A program made the translations under genes and the position numbers. From the NCBI GenBank assembly GCA_001829785.1, contig MICF01000009.1:62001-126000 (forward strand): 64,000 nt of DNA, given 5' to 3'. Shown piece after piece: positions 42,844 through 53,133 of the stretch. How positions within the stretch are numbered: position 1 is the first letter of the stretch; every line of letters starts with the position of its first letter. The notes below the pieces were generated by a model that ran no database searches, was not told the origin of the DNA, and saw only the letters and a list, made by a program, of their open reading frames with translations. Origin of the DNA: Sulfurimonas sp. RIFOXYD12_FULL_33_39. Its GTDB lineage: Bacteria > Campylobacterota > Campylobacteria > Campylobacterales > Sulfurimonadaceae.

Positions 42844-44019
42844 TTAGGCTATATAATGTCCTACAAATTTACTCATATTGTTCATGATTTCACCGCCTTT
42901 TCTAAAACTAAGACCGCATGCTTCATAGGCGAAGAAAACACCTGCTTGGTATTTTGCACCGCTGCTGTCAGTGTTTAGTTCTACATACTCCTGATAAACT
43001 TTTTTATGATTATCATAAGGACCGCTCACTTGAGTAATAAGGTCTCCGTTTGAGTCAATTATCGCTACATTAGCACCCTCTCTGCCAAAAACAGGTTTTT
43101 GAACATGCTTGATTCCTTTAAGAGGTTCAAAAGAAGTTTTTAAAAGATACGGCGAATCAGGAAACAAATCATATAAAATTTTCAACATTCCCTTAGACTG
43201 AAAAAGTAAGGTATATGCAGGATTTAAAATGATTGCTTGTTGATTTTGCATAATTGTTGTAAGCATAGTGGCAAGTTCAGGCTCATCGGTTGCTATATCC
43301 TCCCATGGATAGAGTTTAAACCAATACTCATACTGATTTTCGTCTCTGTCAAAAATTCCGTTATCGTCAAATTTTATGTCTTGAAGATATTCAAAACTTG
43401 TGTTAAAACCTGCGTCAGTAGCAATTTGTTGTAAAAGTCTAGTAGTTGCTTCTTCTTCATCGTTTCCTTGTATTGATGAAAAAAGTATCTTCCAACCATC
43501 ATAATTCTCATCAAAACTATCCGTATCATCAAAGAGTGTTACAAGGCGTCTAAAATTCTCTCTTATCGCATCATAAACGTTGTTAAACTGTCTATCTTCA
43601 TTCATATTGTTCTCTTTAAGAATAGCCCACTGTAAAAGAGCAGTCTCAAAAAGTGCTGTCGGCGTGTCGGCATTAAATTCCAATAGTTTTATAGGTTTGC
43701 CATCAATTCCGCCCGATAAATCAAATCTACCGTAAACATGCCAGTGAACATCATTTTCCCAACTTTTTTTAATCGCATCGACAAGATTAAAAGGTATGCC
43801 TAGTTCAAAAAATAGGTTGTTTTCTATTACATATTCGGCAGCTTCGGCGTACATGTCATAGAGTTCATTAACTGCTTCATAGTAGGCTTCGGCTTCATCT
43901 TGCGTAATTTGTACCAGAGTATCATCTATATATCTACTGCTGTCATTATCCGTATGCCATGTAAATCCCAACTCTTCTAGCTGTTCATTTTTTAGAGGTT
44001 TTATTTTAGTAAGTTTCAA
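42844..44019 (-). CDS. Glutathionylspermidine-synthase-like ATP-grasp protein
   Basis: This 391-residue protein matches the YgiC/YjfC branch of the glutathionylspermidine synthase family: YGRFDL near 100, LEFNADTPTALFETALLQW, GREGANVAII in the ATP-grasp, and a C-terminal YQAGVFFAYEACGLSFRKG. Real substrates of this branch are unknown; amide bond formation with an amine is likely. It starts 3 bp after the UPF0323 lipoprotein gene, an arrangement also recalled in Campylobacter (Cj0371-Cj0372). Confidence 0.85.
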   Translation of the reverse strand: MKLTKIKPLKNEQLEELGFTWHTDNDSSRYIDDTLVQITQDEAEAYYEAVNELYDMYAEAAEYVIENNLFFELGIPFNLVDAIKKSWENDVHWHVYGRFDLSGGIDGKPIKLLEFNADTPTALFETALLQWAILKENNMNEDRQFNNVYDAIRENFRRLVTLFDDTDSFDENYDGWKILFSSIQGNDEEEATTRLLQQIATDAGFNTSFEYLQDIKFDDNGIFDRDENQYEYWFKLYPWEDIATDEPELATMLTTIMQNQQAIILNPAYTLLFQSKGMLKILYDLFPDSPYLLKTSFEPLKGIKHVQKPVFGREGANVAIIDSNGDLITQVSGPYDNHKKVYQEYVELNTDSSGAKYQAGVFFAYEACGLSFRKGGEIMNNMSKFVGHYIA

Positions 44020-44021
44020 GA

Positions 44022-44597
44022 TTAACCGCCGTAGTTTGTGCTGCTTGATGATGAAGCTCCGCTAGAGCCGCCAAAAAAACTTTTTTTAGTTGAAGATGTA
44101 CTTCCGCTGCTTGAAGCAGAACTTGAACGGCTATATGCACTCTTATTTACCGTATTTGAACGTTGTGCAAAATTTTTATTATTCATAAGTGCATTACCTA
44201 TCATGTTTCCTAAAAGAGAACCTGCCGCAACAGCTAAAATTGTTCCTGCAAGCCCCATTCCTGCACTGCCTTCACTGCTTTGGAGAGTTTCTGATGTACC
44301 GTCTTTAACTTTTTGATACTCCTGATCTGCTAAAGTCTTCATCTCATCTTCGTTCATAAAACGTTCAGTAACGTTGCCGTTAGCATCTTTTTCGCGAATT
44401 ATAGCTCTGCTTGGACCATCAGTCGGCATTTCCTCTACAACTACATATTTTCCGTTTGTTTGCTGTTCGATTATTAAAAACTTATTTTGCTGTACTTGCT
44501 CTTGTTGTTTTGACTCACAACCGCTTAAAACACTCATCATTGCTATTCCGGCACTGCCTAGTGCGATACCGCTTGCTATTGAAGATATATGCTTCAC
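44022..44597 (-). CDS. UPF0323 family lipoprotein
   Basis: This 191-residue exported lipoprotein has a signal sequence ending in a lipobox LSGC (C27), a KFLIIEQQTNGKYVVVEE segment, a Gly/Ala-rich membrane-like stretch (about 110-140), and a Ser/Gly-rich tail. This matches UPF0323 lipoproteins of Helicobacter and Campylobacter, of unknown function. It overlaps the upstream membrane-protein gene by 4 bp and is followed closely by the ATP-grasp gene, so the two products may act together on the envelope. Confidence 0.85.
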   Translation of the reverse strand: MKHISSIASGIALGSAGIAMMSVLSGCESKQQEQVQQNKFLIIEQQTNGKYVVVEEMPTDGPSRAIIREKDANGNVTERFMNEDEMKTLADQEYQKVKDGTSETLQSSEGSAGMGLAGTILAVAAGSLLGNMIGNALMNNKNFAQRSNTVNKSAYSRSSSASSSGSTSSTKKSFFGGSSGASSSSSTNYGG

Positions 44598-45037
44598 TTA
44601 TCTAAATCCTTTTTATTGATTTTAATGATTTTTTTTAGATTATAGTCATAAAATGTAATCTCTTTTCTTCCCTCATAGTAGAGATCTCCCGTATAACTAT
44701 ATTTTTTGTCCTTAAGCGTAATGTTTTTTTTCATAAACATAGCTTCTCCGACATAATGTCCTACACTCTCAATAAGTGTTAAAAGTGAAAGAAAAAATAG
44801 TAAACCAACCGTAATAAGGCTTATCTTATAATTTTTTATATATGTGACTATAAATCCCAAAAGTACAGAAAGAAAAAAGAATATTACTCCGTTTTGATTG
44901 TCTGCAAATAAGATATTATAGTAAAGATCGATATTATGAAAGTTTATGTAATTTAATAAAATTCCTAAAAAAAGAAAAAAATCTAATATAAAAGTAATAA
45001 AAATACCTGTTAAAAGTGCTTGTATAAATCTATTCAT
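44594..45037 (-). CDS. Membrane protein of unknown function
   Basis: A 147-residue protein with about three to four membrane helices (near 8-30, 48-66, 70-92) and a basic soluble C-terminal tail. I do not recognise a family. It overlaps both neighbours by 4 bp (ATGA type), so it is translated together with the Sua5-like protein and the UPF0323 lipoprotein. Confidence 0.65.
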   Translation of the reverse strand: MNRFIQALLTGIFITFILDFFLFLGILLNYINFHNIDLYYNILFADNQNGVIFFFLSVLLGFIVTYIKNYKISLITVGLLFFLSLLTLIESVGHYVGEAMFMKKNITLKDKKYSYTGDLYYEGRKEITFYDYNLKKIIKINKKDLDK

Positions 45038-45465
45038 CTTAGTTTTCTCCTTTTAAGCTTATTGATTTTTATAAGAGCAGACGAATCTTTTTCAATTAAA
45101 AAGTTTACATCTTCTATTATTATATCAGCTTTTGATTCACAAAAGCTTCTCTCAAATTTTTCATTGCTTCTGTTTGCAGATGTAGAGTAAAACCAAGAAG
45201 CGTCTCTTAATATTTGAGAATGAAGTGTAAAAGGGGCAATTCTGAATGCAAAATTATTTATTATAAACGTTGTTTTTTTAGAGCGGCGAATAAGATTTTT
45301 TCTATTTTTCATCACTCTGTTTCCATCAGTTAAAAAACTTTTAAAATTCTTATATACAGTTATAAAAGGTTTTACAGACGGACGAGATTTTATATCGCAG
45401 AGTTTTTGTGCATCTTTTGACAAAAAACCGACGGTAGTGTCGGTTTGAGTTAAGATTACACTCAT
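45034..45465 (-). CDS. Short Sua5/YciO/YrdC-family protein
   Basis: This 143-residue protein keeps the front of the YrdC fold: LTQTDTTVGFLS corresponds to PTDTVYGL and KSRPSVKPF to KGRP..KPL, the ATP/threonine-binding region of threonylcarbamoyl-AMP synthase. It is about 50 residues shorter than TsaC and may be a diverged paralogue rather than the essential tRNA-modifying enzyme. ATG 45465 is chosen; an upstream in-frame start (45507) would lie inside carB and is not part of the fold. It begins 2 bp after carB. Confidence 0.7.
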   Translation of the reverse strand: MSVILTQTDTTVGFLSKDAQKLCDIKSRPSVKPFITVYKNFKSFLTDGNRVMKNRKNLIRRSKKTTFIINNFAFRIAPFTLHSQILRDASWFYSTSANRSNEKFERSFCESKADIIIEDVNFLIEKDSSALIKINKLKRRKLR

Positions 45466-45467
45466 TG

Positions 45468-48400
45468 TTATGCTAGAAAATCTTGCAGAGCTTTTGAAGA
45501 AGACCATGAATCATTTTTCATCTCATCAAGAGCAAGTATAAGTGCTCTTGCGGCACTTAGCGTTGTAAAGTAAGGGATATTTCTCTTAAGTACCTCTTGA
45601 CGGATAACAACTGCATCTTTTTTTGACGTATTGTTATCGGATGTATTAATTGCCATATGAATAGCATCGTTTTTCATACTGTCTTCAATATTTGGGCGAC
45701 CTTCAGATATCTTTAAAACAATTTCACAAGGAACGCCTGCTTCTTCTAAGACGGCTTGTGTCCCTTTTGTAGCCACAAGTTTAAAGCCATGTTTATAAAG
45801 TCCTTTTGCAATTTCAGGAGCATATTTTTTATCTGTATCTACAAAAGATAGAAAACAAGTTCCTTCCGTTACAATTCTATTTCCAGCAGCAATTTGAGCT
45901 TTTGCAAAACTGATACCAAAATTAGAGCTAATTCCCATAACTTCGCCTGTTGATTTCATTTCAGGTCCTAGTACTAAATCTGCACCGTAGAGTTTATGGA
46001 AAGGAAATACCGCTTCTTTAACTGAAATATGTCCTTTTAAGCGAGGTTTTAAAAGTCCATTTTCTTCCATAACAATATTATATTTGTCGTAATATTTTAA
46101 TGCGTCTCTAAGAGTCTCTCCGACCATAACGCGTGTTGCAACTTTGGCAAGAGGCATTCCCGTAGCTTTGCTTACAAACGGAACAGTTCTAGAAGCTCTC
46201 GGGTTTACCTCTATTAGATAAATTTCGTCTTGATATATTGCATATTGAACGTTCATAAGACCGCGTACACCTAATCCAAGTGCAATAGTTTTTGTTTGCT
46301 GCTCAACTTTGTCTATCATCTCTTTTGATAAATTAACCGGAGGAAGTGAACATGCGCTATCACCCGAGTGAATACCTGCTTCTTCGATATGTTGCATGAC
46401 TGAACCGATATAAACATCAACCCCGTCGCAAATAGCATCAACGTCAAGTTCTACTGCCTGATCTAAAAACTTGTCTATTAAAACAGGAGCATTGTTTGAA
46501 ACGGAAACAGCTAAATCCATGTACTGTTTTAACTCATCTTCACTGTAAACGATTCGCATTCCGCGACCGCCTAGAACGAAAGATGGACGAACAAGTACAG
46601 GATAACCCAATTTTTCAGCAATACCGTAAGATTCCTCTTTTGTTCGAGCTAGACCGTTTAATGGCTGTTTAAGACCGTTTTTAATAACAAAATTAGAGAA
46701 TTGTTCTCTATCTTCTGCTAAATCAATTACAGCTGAAGGCGTACCTATAATATTTGCTCCGATATTAGTAAGAGAGTTTGCAAGTTTAAGCGGTGTTTGT
46801 CCCCCAAAGTGAACTATGATTCCATCAGGATTTTCATTCTCTATAACTTCTCTTACATGTTCAAAATCAATCGGTTCAAAATATAGTACATCAGAAGTAT
46901 CGTAATCAGTTGAAACAGTTTCAGGATTACAGTTGTACATAATAGTCTCTATATCCATCTCTTTAAGTGCGAAAGCGGCATGTACACAACAGTAATCAAA
47001 CTCTATACCTTGACCGATTCTGTTTGGTCCACCGCCTAAAATCAGAACTTTTTTCTTATCGCTTACTCTGTTTTTTACATTTGGAAGTTTTGTAATATTT
47101 GTAGTAGAGTATAGGTAAGGTGTCAGTGCTTCAAATTCTGCTGCACAAGTGTCAACTTCATTATATTCAAAGTTTACATGTAGAGATTTTTTAGCTTTGT
47201 AAACATCCTCTTCACTTACATTTTGGTTTGAGTTCTTATTTATTAGCTGAGCGATTCTCTTATCTGAAAAACCGTCCACCTTTAAGCTTCTCATAAACTC
47301 TTCATCAGACAAGACCTTCTCTGTTATAGTACCTTCGCTTTTTATAATCTCTTCCAATTGGTATAAAAACCAAGGGTCGATTTGACATGTATCAAACATC
47401 TCTTCTATGCTCATTCCACGGCGAAAACCTTCAGCTACATAAAGAACTCTGTCAGCATTTGGACGACGAATTTCATGTCTGATAAAATCCATATCTCCAT
47501 CTATTTGGTCAAAGCCGCACAGACCAGTTTCCAGTGAACAGAGCGCTTTTTGAATAGACTCTTTAAAAGTACGTCCGATTGCCATTACTTCGCCGACGCT
47601 TTTCATACTTGTACTTAGTGTATTTTCAGCTTCTGGAAATTTTTCAAATGTAAAGCGAGGGATTTTTGTTACAACGTAGTCGATTACAGGCTCAAATGAT
47701 GCAGGTGTTCCTGTAATGTCGTTTGTAATTTCATCAAGAGTAAATCCGACTGCCAAAAGAGTTGCTACTTTTGCAATAGGATATCCGGTAGCTTTACTTG
47801 CAAGTGCAGATGAACGTGAAACACGAGGATTCATCTCAATAACTATCATACGCCCAGTTTTAGGATCAATTGAGAACTGAACATTACTTCCGCCGGTATC
47901 AACGCCTATCTCTCTTAAAATATCAAAAGAGGCATTACGCATTCTTTGATACTCTTTATCTGTCAGGGTAAGGGCAGGTGCTACAGTAATACTGTCTCCT
48001 GTATGAACTCCCATTGGGTCAAAGTTTTCAATTGAGCATACGATGATACAGTTGTCCGCTTTGTCACGAATAACCTCCATCTCGTACTCTTTCCATCCAA
48101 GCAAAGACTCTTCGATTAGAATTTCTGTAACAGGAGATTCATCTAAACCGCGTTTTGCAAGTTTTTTGAATTCATCCATATTGTAAGCAACACCGCTTCC
48201 CCCGCCTGCAAGTGTAAATGAAGCACGGATAATTATAGGAAAACCTATTGTTTCAGCAGCTTTAAGAGCATCATCCATATTGTATGCGTACATTGAGAAA
48301 GGTAAATCCATACCTATTTTAATCATTGCCTCTTTAAAAGCAGAGCGGTCTTCGCCTTTATGTATTGCTTCTGGAGATGCACCTAGAAATTCAATCCCCT

Positions 48401-48725
48401 CTAGCATACCTTTTTCGTACATTTTAGTAGCTACGTTTAATGCGGTTTGTCCACCCATTGTAGGCAGAATTGCATCAACTTTTTCATCTTTGATAATTTT
48501 AGCAATTACGTCTTCTTTAATAGGCTCAATGTATGTTCTGTCCGCAAATTCAGGGTCTGTCATAATAGTCGCAGGATTAGAATTTATAAGAACTACACGA
48601 TAACCAAGCTCTTTTAATGTTTTAACTGCTTGAGTCCCTGAATAGTCAAACTCACAAGCTTGACCAATAATTATTGGACCTGAACCAATAAGTAAAATAG
48701 TATTAATGTCGGTGCGTTTTGGCAT
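45468..48725 (-). CDS. carB: Carbamoyl-phosphate synthase large subunit
   Basis: This 1,085-residue enzyme makes carbamoyl phosphate for arginine and pyrimidine synthesis from ammonia supplied by CarA. Two homologous halves each contain an ATP-grasp domain: [17 protein letters not shown] near 14 and [16 protein letters not shown] near 565, with a C-terminal allosteric MGS-like domain. Length is normal. carA is not adjacent. It starts an 83-bp gap downstream of mreC and heads the unit with the Sua5-like, membrane-protein, UPF0323 and ATP-grasp genes. Confidence 0.97.
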   Translation of the reverse strand: MPKRTDINTILLIGSGPIIIGQACEFDYSGTQAVKTLKELGYRVVLINSNPATIMTDPEFADRTYIEPIKEDVIAKIIKDEKVDAILPTMGGQTALNVATKMYEKGMLEGIEFLGASPEAIHKGEDRSAFKEAMIKIGMDLPFSMYAYNMDDALKAAETIGFPIIIRASFTLAGGGSGVAYNMDEFKKLAKRGLDESPVTEILIEESLLGWKEYEMEVIRDKADNCIIVCSIENFDPMGVHTGDSITVAPALTLTDKEYQRMRNASFDILREIGVDTGGSNVQFSIDPKTGRMIVIEMNPRVSRSSALASKATGYPIAKVATLLAVGFTLDEITNDITGTPASFEPVIDYVVTKIPRFTFEKFPEAENTLSTSMKSVGEVMAIGRTFKESIQKALCSLETGLCGFDQIDGDMDFIRHEIRRPNADRVLYVAEGFRRGMSIEEMFDTCQIDPWFLYQLEEIIKSEGTITEKVLSDEEFMRSLKVDGFSDKRIAQLINKNSNQNVSEEDVYKAKKSLHVNFEYNEVDTCAAEFEALTPYLYSTTNITKLPNVKNRVSDKKKVLILGGGPNRIGQGIEFDYCCVHAAFALKEMDIETIMYNCNPETVSTDYDTSDVLYFEPIDFEHVREVIENENPDGIIVHFGGQTPLKLANSLTNIGANIIGTPSAVIDLAEDREQFSNFVIKNGLKQPLNGLARTKEESYGIAEKLGYPVLVRPSFVLGGRGMRIVYSEDELKQYMDLAVSVSNNAPVLIDKFLDQAVELDVDAICDGVDVYIGSVMQHIEEAGIHSGDSACSLPPVNLSKEMIDKVEQQTKTIALGLGVRGLMNVQYAIYQDEIYLIEVNPRASRTVPFVSKATGMPLAKVATRVMVGETLRDALKYYDKYNIVMEENGLLKPRLKGHISVKEAVFPFHKLYGADLVLGPEMKSTGEVMGISSNFGISFAKAQIAAGNRIVTEGTCFLSFVDTDKKYAPEIAKGLYKHGFKLVATKGTQAVLEEAGVPCEIVLKISEGRPNIEDSMKNDAIHMAINTSDNNTSKKDAVVIRQEVLKRNIPYFTTLSAARALILALDEMKNDSWSSSKALQDFLA

Positions 48726-48808
48726 TTTTTACCTTTAATATTTATACATAAAAAAATTTGTATATTATAGGCAAAAAGCACTTAAGATTTGATGAGTTAT
48801 GCAGAGCT

Positions 48809-49576
48809 TTATTTTACTTTTGTAATCATATGATAATAATTAGGGTCATTGGCTCTGTAGTAAGGCTCCACTACTGCACTTTGATAGCCTTGAGATTTTG
48901 TAACCGATATGACTTTTCCGACTTTTAGCCCTTTGAAAAAAATCTCATCTAGCCCTGAAGTCACTACTTCATCACCTATATTTATTATAAACCAAGCAGG
49001 GATAAATTTGATAATTAGATTTTTAGCATTGTTTCCCTGTGCTATACCTGAGGCTCTGCTTTCTCCGACGTAAACGGCATAAGAACACTTTATATCTCTG
49101 TTTAAGAGACCAAGCGCTTTATCGTTTTGCGATACTACTATACCTGCTACTAACTCTTTATACACAAGTCCATAGATACGTGAAGAGTTGTAATCGTCTA
49201 TATCCATCCAAATTCTATTTTGGTCACCGAAGTTTTGGTAAGAAATAGCTCTTACTAGCTGAACATTAGGATCTGTTTTTAAAGTTGAGTTATTTTGTGC
49301 AAGAAGGTCGTTTATTTCAGAAGCCAACTGTTGCATAACTAAGTGGTCATCTTCATATTTTTGAAGTTTTTCTTCAAGCTCTTCTATATGCGAGGCTTGA
49401 TAAAAGTGTTTAACTAGCTGTTTTTCTACAAATTCAATTGAAGCATTATAATTTGATTTTACTTTATTTAATGCAGAAATAAAAGGCGATTGAATTATGT
49501 CAGTATAATATAACGCACCCAAAAGGAGCGTAATAAATATTAGGAAAAAGCTAAATAATCCCTTAGTCATTTTCAA
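48809..49576 (-). CDS. mreC: Rod-shape-determining protein MreC
   Basis: This 255-residue protein has one N-terminal membrane helix (about 6-26), a coiled coil (about 60-90) and a periplasmic beta-domain ending in SAVVEPYYRANDPNYYHMITKVK. MreC links MreB filaments to peptidoglycan synthases during side-wall growth. It overlaps mreB by 14 bp (or 8 bp if the second ATG is used). mreD is not next to it. Confidence 0.9.
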   Translation of the reverse strand: MKMTKGLFSFFLIFITLLLGALYYTDIIQSPFISALNKVKSNYNASIEFVEKQLVKHFYQASHIEELEEKLQKYEDDHLVMQQLASEINDLLAQNNSTLKTDPNVQLVRAISYQNFGDQNRIWMDIDDYNSSRIYGLVYKELVAGIVVSQNDKALGLLNRDIKCSYAVYVGESRASGIAQGNNAKNLIIKFIPAWFIINIGDEVVTSGLDEIFFKGLKVGKVISVTKSQGYQSAVVEPYYRANDPNYYHMITKVK

Positions 49577-50600
49577 AAAGTTCTTGTAGTAAATCTATCT
49601 CTTCAAGTGCGCGACCTGTTCCTCGAGCAACTGCTAGAAGAGGCTCATCTGCAACATACACCGGAATTTTTACAATATCGGATAAATACTTGTCGAGTTG
49701 ACGAATCAAAGCACCGCCACCTGTTAATATAATGCCGTGATTTACTATATCGCCAGCTAAATCAGGAGGCATCTGTTCTAGCACATCTCTTAAGGCTTCG
49801 CCTATCTCTTTGAGAGGGTCTCTCATAGCTTCTCTTGCATCTTCGCTAGTTAGTTCAACAGAACTGAGTAGCCCTTCGACTTGATCTCTGCCTGTAATTA
49901 CCATTCTTAGTTCTTCATCAAGAGTTACGGCAGTACCGATTGCAATTTTTATCTCTTCGGCAACTCGCTCGCCAATTAGAAGATTGTATTTTTTCCTGAT
50001 AAAGTTAACAATTGCTTGATCTATTTTGTCTCCCGCAGTGCGGATAGATTTTGAGAGTACTAGTCCTCCTAGCGAAACAACACCTATTTCCGTCGTACCG
50101 CCGCCGATATCAACTACCAAATTTCCTTGCGGTTCACGTATCTCTATTCCTGCACCGATTGCTGCAGCCATAGGCTCTTCAATTAGAAATACTTCTCTAG
50201 CACCAGCGCTTAAAGCAGACTCTCGTACAGCTTTTCTCTCAACTTGCGTTAGGCCGTACGGAACACAAATAATAATTCTTGGGCTAATTAGAGAGCTTCT
50301 TCCATGAGCTTTTTCAATGAACTTTCTAATCATCTTCTCTGTCATGTCAAAGTCTGCAATAACCCCATCTTTCATTGGACGAATAGCTTTAATATTGCCG
50401 GGAGTCTTGCCTACCATCTCTTTTGCTTCATGTCCAACCGCCAAAACTCTCTGATGACCGAATTTTTCCGTTTTAACGGCAACTACGGATGGTTCGTTTA
50501 TAATAATGCCTCTTCCTTTTGCAATTACAATCGTATTTGCAGTTCCTAAATCTATCGATAAATCATTAGAGAAAAGACCAATTAATTTATTAAAAATCAT
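49563..50600 (-). CDS. mreB: Actin-like cell-shape protein MreB
   Basis: This 345-residue protein forms membrane-associated filaments that guide cell-wall elongation. Actin-fold motifs are present: SIDLGTANTI near 16 (phosphate 1), VVDIGGGTTEIGVVS near 165 (phosphate 2) and GIILTGGGALI near 289 (adenosine). Length is typical. It lies 9 bp after clpX and overlaps mreC, within the leftward run fabZ-lpxA-clpX-mreB-mreC. Confidence 0.97.
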   Translation of the reverse strand: MIFNKLIGLFSNDLSIDLGTANTIVIAKGRGIIINEPSVVAVKTEKFGHQRVLAVGHEAKEMVGKTPGNIKAIRPMKDGVIADFDMTEKMIRKFIEKAHGRSSLISPRIIICVPYGLTQVERKAVRESALSAGAREVFLIEEPMAAAIGAGIEIREPQGNLVVDIGGGTTEIGVVSLGGLVLSKSIRTAGDKIDQAIVNFIRKKYNLLIGERVAEEIKIAIGTAVTLDEELRMVITGRDQVEGLLSSVELTSEDAREAMRDPLKEIGEALRDVLEQMPPDLAGDIVNHGIILTGGGALIRQLDKYLSDIVKIPVYVADEPLLAVARGTGRALEEIDLLQELFEND

Positions 50601-50609
50601 TATATTACC

Positions 50610-51854
50610 TTATGCTATTTGTTTTGAGTGTTTTTTGATGTACACCGGTACATCAGCATCATCTATTACGGCTTTCGTTATTAAAACTTCATATCCGTTG
50701 TATTCCGGAAGTTCATACATGATATCAATCATATTTTCTTCCAAAATCGCGCGAAGTCCGCGCGCACCGGTTTTACGTTTAATAGATTTTTTGGCAATCG
50801 CTCTTAGCGCATCATCTTCAAAGTTAAGTTCAACGTTATCTATTGAGAAGAGTTTTTTATACTGTTTAATAATAGAATTTTTAGGTTCCGTCAAAATGCG
50901 AACCATATCATCTTCCGTTATTTCATTAAGAGAAGCAATAATAGGAAGACGACCTACAAGTTCTGGAATTAAACCGTAATTTACTAAATCATCCGGTTCA
51001 ACCATGTCATAGCTCATTTTTTGCTCTTTTTTGCTTTTTTTCTCATGACCGAAGCCTAAAATATTTTCTCCTTGTTTTTTCTTTAAAATTTCATCAAGCC
51101 CGTCAAATGCACCGCCGCAAATAAATAATATACCTGTAGTGTCAATTGCAATAAATTCCTGATTTGGATGTTTTCTTCCGCCTTTTGGAGGTATATTTAC
51201 AACTGCTCCTTCAATAATTTTTAAAAGTGCTTGTTGAACACCCTCTCCTGAAACGTCACGTGTAATAGAACGGTTTTCACTCATACGAGAAATCTTATCG
51301 ATTTCATCTATAAAAACTATTCCCATTTGAGCTTTTTTAACATCTCCATCAGCCGCCTGAAGAAGCTTTGTTAAAATATTTTCAACATCTTCTCCAACGT
51401 ATCCGGCTTCCGTTAAACTTGTAGCATCGGCAATTGCAATCGGAACATTTAGTACTCTGGCAATTGTCTGTGCCATAAGCGTTTTTCCGCTTCCGGTTGG
51501 TCCTATTAGAAGTACATTTGATTTTGCTATTTCTGTTTCATCATCTTTTACATTTTGAGTTTTAAATATTCTTTTATAATGATTATACACTGCAACACTA
51601 AGAAGCCTTCTAGCGCGTTCCTGACCTATGATATAATCACCCAAAAAGTTGTTTAACTCTTTTGGAGTCATTAGTTTTGTAACGGCATCAACTAACTCTT
51701 CATTTTTTGAAGTAGTAGAAGAACTCTCGTCTCCAAACATTATTTTGTAAGCAGAAATTACACAGTTTTTACAAATATATACACCGTTGCCTGCAATTAA
51801 AGGATTTGCATCGCTCTCATGAGCATCACAAAAGCTACATGCTCTATGAATCAT
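50610..51854 (-). CDS. clpX: ATP-dependent Clp protease ATP-binding subunit ClpX
   Basis: This 414-residue AAA+ unfoldase delivers substrates to ClpP. The N-terminal zinc-binding domain has C6, C9, C28 and C31. Walker A GPTGSGKT lies near 115, Walker B VFIDEIDK near 178, and the pore and sensor motifs [14 protein letters not shown] and [11 protein letters not shown] follow. It overlaps lpxA by 4 bp. clpP is not in the window. Confidence 0.97.
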   Translation of the reverse strand: MIHRACSFCDAHESDANPLIAGNGVYICKNCVISAYKIMFGDESSSTTSKNEELVDAVTKLMTPKELNNFLGDYIIGQERARRLLSVAVYNHYKRIFKTQNVKDDETEIAKSNVLLIGPTGSGKTLMAQTIARVLNVPIAIADATSLTEAGYVGEDVENILTKLLQAADGDVKKAQMGIVFIDEIDKISRMSENRSITRDVSGEGVQQALLKIIEGAVVNIPPKGGRKHPNQEFIAIDTTGILFICGGAFDGLDEILKKKQGENILGFGHEKKSKKEQKMSYDMVEPDDLVNYGLIPELVGRLPIIASLNEITEDDMVRILTEPKNSIIKQYKKLFSIDNVELNFEDDALRAIAKKSIKRKTGARGLRAILEENMIDIMYELPEYNGYEVLITKAVIDDADVPVYIKKHSKQIA

Positions 51855-52636
51855 AAATTTTTCCTCTCATATGGAATTCCGCGTTTTGTTTTAAGAACAA
51901 AATTGCAAAGATCTTGAACATGATGACTAGTCGTTTTTTCAAGTAACTCGCTTGCAACATCCTTAAGCGGTTTTCCTGCTTCAAATAGCTCTTTATAAGC
52001 TATTTTAATCTCATCTATCTCTTCTCTTTTAATGTGTCGTCTAAGACCTGTTAGGTTTAATCCTCTAAGCGTTGCACGATTACCTTCTGCCATACAAAAA
52101 GGGGGAACATCCTGAGCAAGTGCAGATGCACCGGCAATCATCGCATAATCGCCTATATGAACAAATTGGTGAATCGGAGTCATTCCACCGATTACTGCAT
52201 AATCACCCATCTCTACATGTCCTGCCAAAGTAGCGGCATTTGCTAAAATACAATGATTGCCTATAATAACGTCATGTCCTATATGAACATAACCCATAAA
52301 AAGATTGTTTGAGCCTATGATTGTTTTTCCGCCTCCGCCTTTTGTACCGGGGTTAAAAAGGGTAAACTCTCTAATTTTATTGTTATCGCCGATAATAAGT
52401 TCAACATCTTCTCCCTCAAATTTAAGGTCTTGCGGAATCGAACCGATTACGGCGTGTGAAAAGATATGATTATTTTTACCAATAGTCGTTTTTCCATAGA
52501 TACAACTGCTTTGTTCTATTTTTGTTCCATCACCTATAGTGCTTTTTGCAGAGATAAAACAGTACGCTCCTATTTCAACATCACTGCCTATAACGGCTCC
52601 TGTTTCTATAATTGCTAGAGGAGAAATTTTACTCAT
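51851..52636 (-). CDS. lpxA: UDP-N-acetylglucosamine acyltransferase
   Basis: This 261-residue left-handed beta-helix enzyme adds a 3-hydroxyacyl chain to UDP-GlcNAc, the first lipid A step. Hexapeptide repeats run from about 5 to 190, with the catalytic histidine in [16 protein letters not shown]. The C-terminal helical domain is complete. It overlaps fabZ by one base and clpX by four, linking lipid A and fatty-acid synthesis in one transcript. Confidence 0.96.
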   Translation of the reverse strand: MSKISPLAIIETGAVIGSDVEIGAYCFISAKSTIGDGTKIEQSSCIYGKTTIGKNNHIFSHAVIGSIPQDLKFEGEDVELIIGDNNKIREFTLFNPGTKGGGGKTIIGSNNLFMGYVHIGHDVIIGNHCILANAATLAGHVEMGDYAVIGGMTPIHQFVHIGDYAMIAGASALAQDVPPFCMAEGNRATLRGLNLTGLRRHIKREEIDEIKIAYKELFEAGKPLKDVASELLEKTTSHHVQDLCNFVLKTKRGIPYERKNL

Positions 52637-53085
52637 TATTTATCTACAATCATGGCTTTTAATTCGGCTTCTGAAACCAAAACATTATCAACATAAGCTT
52701 TGCCGTCGAGTACCCAGATTTGACCTTTGTTTTTGATAACATTTATGCGGTATTCCAGTCTATCCCCCGGTTTTACGGGAGAACGGAATTTTGCTTTGTC
52801 GATACTCATAAAATAGACAACCTTGTTTGCGGCTTCTTCTTCCGTCATAGTTCCCATGCTTTTAAATGCCAAAATTCCGCCTGCTTGAGCCATTCCTTCT
52901 AAAATCATAACGCCTGGATATATTGGGTGACCCGGAAAGTGACCTTGGAAAACGTTATCGCCTATTGTTACATTTTTAAATCCTACCAAAGATATGTTTT
53001 CTTGAATCTCGGTAACTCTGTCTAAAAGTAAAAAAGGGTAACGATGAGGAATAATTTTTTGAATTTCCATAACATCCATAATCAT
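52636..53085 (-). CDS. fabZ: 3-hydroxyacyl-ACP dehydratase
   Basis: This 149-residue hot-dog enzyme dehydrates 3-hydroxyacyl-ACP in fatty-acid elongation. The active site is in [18 protein letters not shown], with H53 and E63. It competes with LpxA for hydroxyacyl-ACP and the two genes are translationally coupled. The first ATG at 53085 is used; a second at 53079 is possible. A TATTATAAA stretch upstream may be the promoter of the operon. Confidence 0.96.
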   Translation of the reverse strand: MIMDVMEIQKIIPHRYPFLLLDRVTEIQENISLVGFKNVTIGDNVFQGHFPGHPIYPGVMILEGMAQAGGILAFKSMGTMTEEEAANKVVYFMSIDKAKFRSPVKPGDRLEYRINVIKNKGQIWVLDGKAYVDNVLVSEAELKAMIVDK

Positions 53086-53133
53086 AATACAAAAGCCTTT
53101 ATAATAATTTCGGTTATTTTAGCAAAAAAAACA

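Noticed and set aside
42820..42870. Terminator between the converging pglF and ATP-grasp genes
   Set aside because: Only a 5-bp TAGCC/GGCTA pairing with an AT-rich loop and no T-run.
45425..45446. Perfect 8-bp hairpin (AAACCGAC/GTCGGTTT)
   Set aside because: It lies inside the conserved start of the Sua5-like protein (TQTDTTVG) and is explained by coding.
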